Positions 63,964 to 64,000 of a DNA stretch of 64,000 nt are shown in pieces (within the stretch, counting starts at the first letter, position 1; the number at the start of each line of letters is the position of its first letter). The stretch is from Pandoraea terrigena (GTDB lineage: Bacteria; Pseudomonadota; Gammaproteobacteria; Burkholderiales; Burkholderiaceae), in assembly GCF_902459705.1 (NCBI RefSeq), contig NZ_CABPRU010000001.1, positions 1-64,000 on the forward strand, read 5' to 3'. Under the pieces are notes generated by a model. It ran no database searches and had not been told where the DNA came from. It was given only the letters and a program-made list of their open reading frames with translations. Made by a program: the position numbers and the translations under genes.

Positions 63964-64000
63964 ATGGGTGAGCGCCGTTCGGCGCGGCACACGAATCAGT

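Noticed and set aside
1-64000. tRNA, rRNA, riboswitch, CRISPR or insertion-sequence features
   Set aside because: I looked for tRNA T-loop patterns, regularly spaced repeats and transposase motifs and saw none. A covariance-model search could still find a structured RNA I missed.

Overview
The window is ordinary high-GC chromosome from a beta-proteobacterium of the Burkholderiaceae. The gene families (twin LIV-type amino-acid transporters, fused indolepyruvate ferredoxin oxidoreductase, hmuRSTUV haem uptake, pbpC with a giant alpha-2-macroglobulin, phhAB) fit Pandoraea/Burkholderia; Pandoraea is my best guess and is an inference. No rRNA, tRNA, CRISPR array, intact prophage or insertion sequence was seen.

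Origin-related DNA: the left edge (1-720) is non-coding and carries two near-consensus parS sites inside an imperfect inverted repeat, followed by four DnaA-box-like 9-mers. A second, richer DnaA-box cluster lies at 51.84-52.14 kb next to an AT-rich stretch and a CTA triplet repeat. I take the second as the better oriC candidate and the first as the ParB-loading zone plus a possible DnaA-titration or secondary site, so the window probably spans the chromosome origin.

Layout. 0.9-13 kb: two branched-chain/amide-type ABC importers on the minus strand (first: livF, fused livM-livG, livH, a nearby MarR regulator and binding protein; second: livG-livF-binding protein-livH-livM), with a TSUP exporter between them. 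13.4-17.8 kb: GMC oxidoreductase and methylmalonate-semialdehyde dehydrogenase, divergent from a LysR gene. 18-23.2 kb: fumC, then a LysR gene, an MHS-family symporter and an amidohydrolase that look like one small catabolic unit. 23.2-28.8 kb: trpS, and a fused iorAB-type oxidoreductase divergent from an Lrp regulator. 28.9-29.5 kb: a short islet with a frameshifted ImmA/IrrE-like metalloprotease. 29.6-36.6 kb: Fur-box-preceded hmuRSTUV. 36.6-37.6 kb: an ornithine-cyclodeaminase-family reductase. 37.7-46.8 kb: alpha-2-macroglobulin, YhhN lysoplasmalogenase and pbpC in one operon. 46.9-51 kb: FUSC fragment, Lrp/phhA divergent pair, phhB, SET-domain protein, MarR protein with a cysteine-rich tail. 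52.4-64 kb: YbdK-type ligase with a CPA2 antiporter, mnmC with a ClC protein, an OhrR-like regulator lacking its cysteine, a DedA-rhodanese fusion, an EmrB-type exporter and an MHYT membrane protein.

Most genes are textbook. The points worth a second look are the origin architecture, the lysoplasmalogenase inside the pbpC/alpha-2-macroglobulin operon, and several proteins that keep a family fold but have lost a signature residue (LivF Walker A Lys, OhrR Cys, ClC proton Glu, haem-receptor His).
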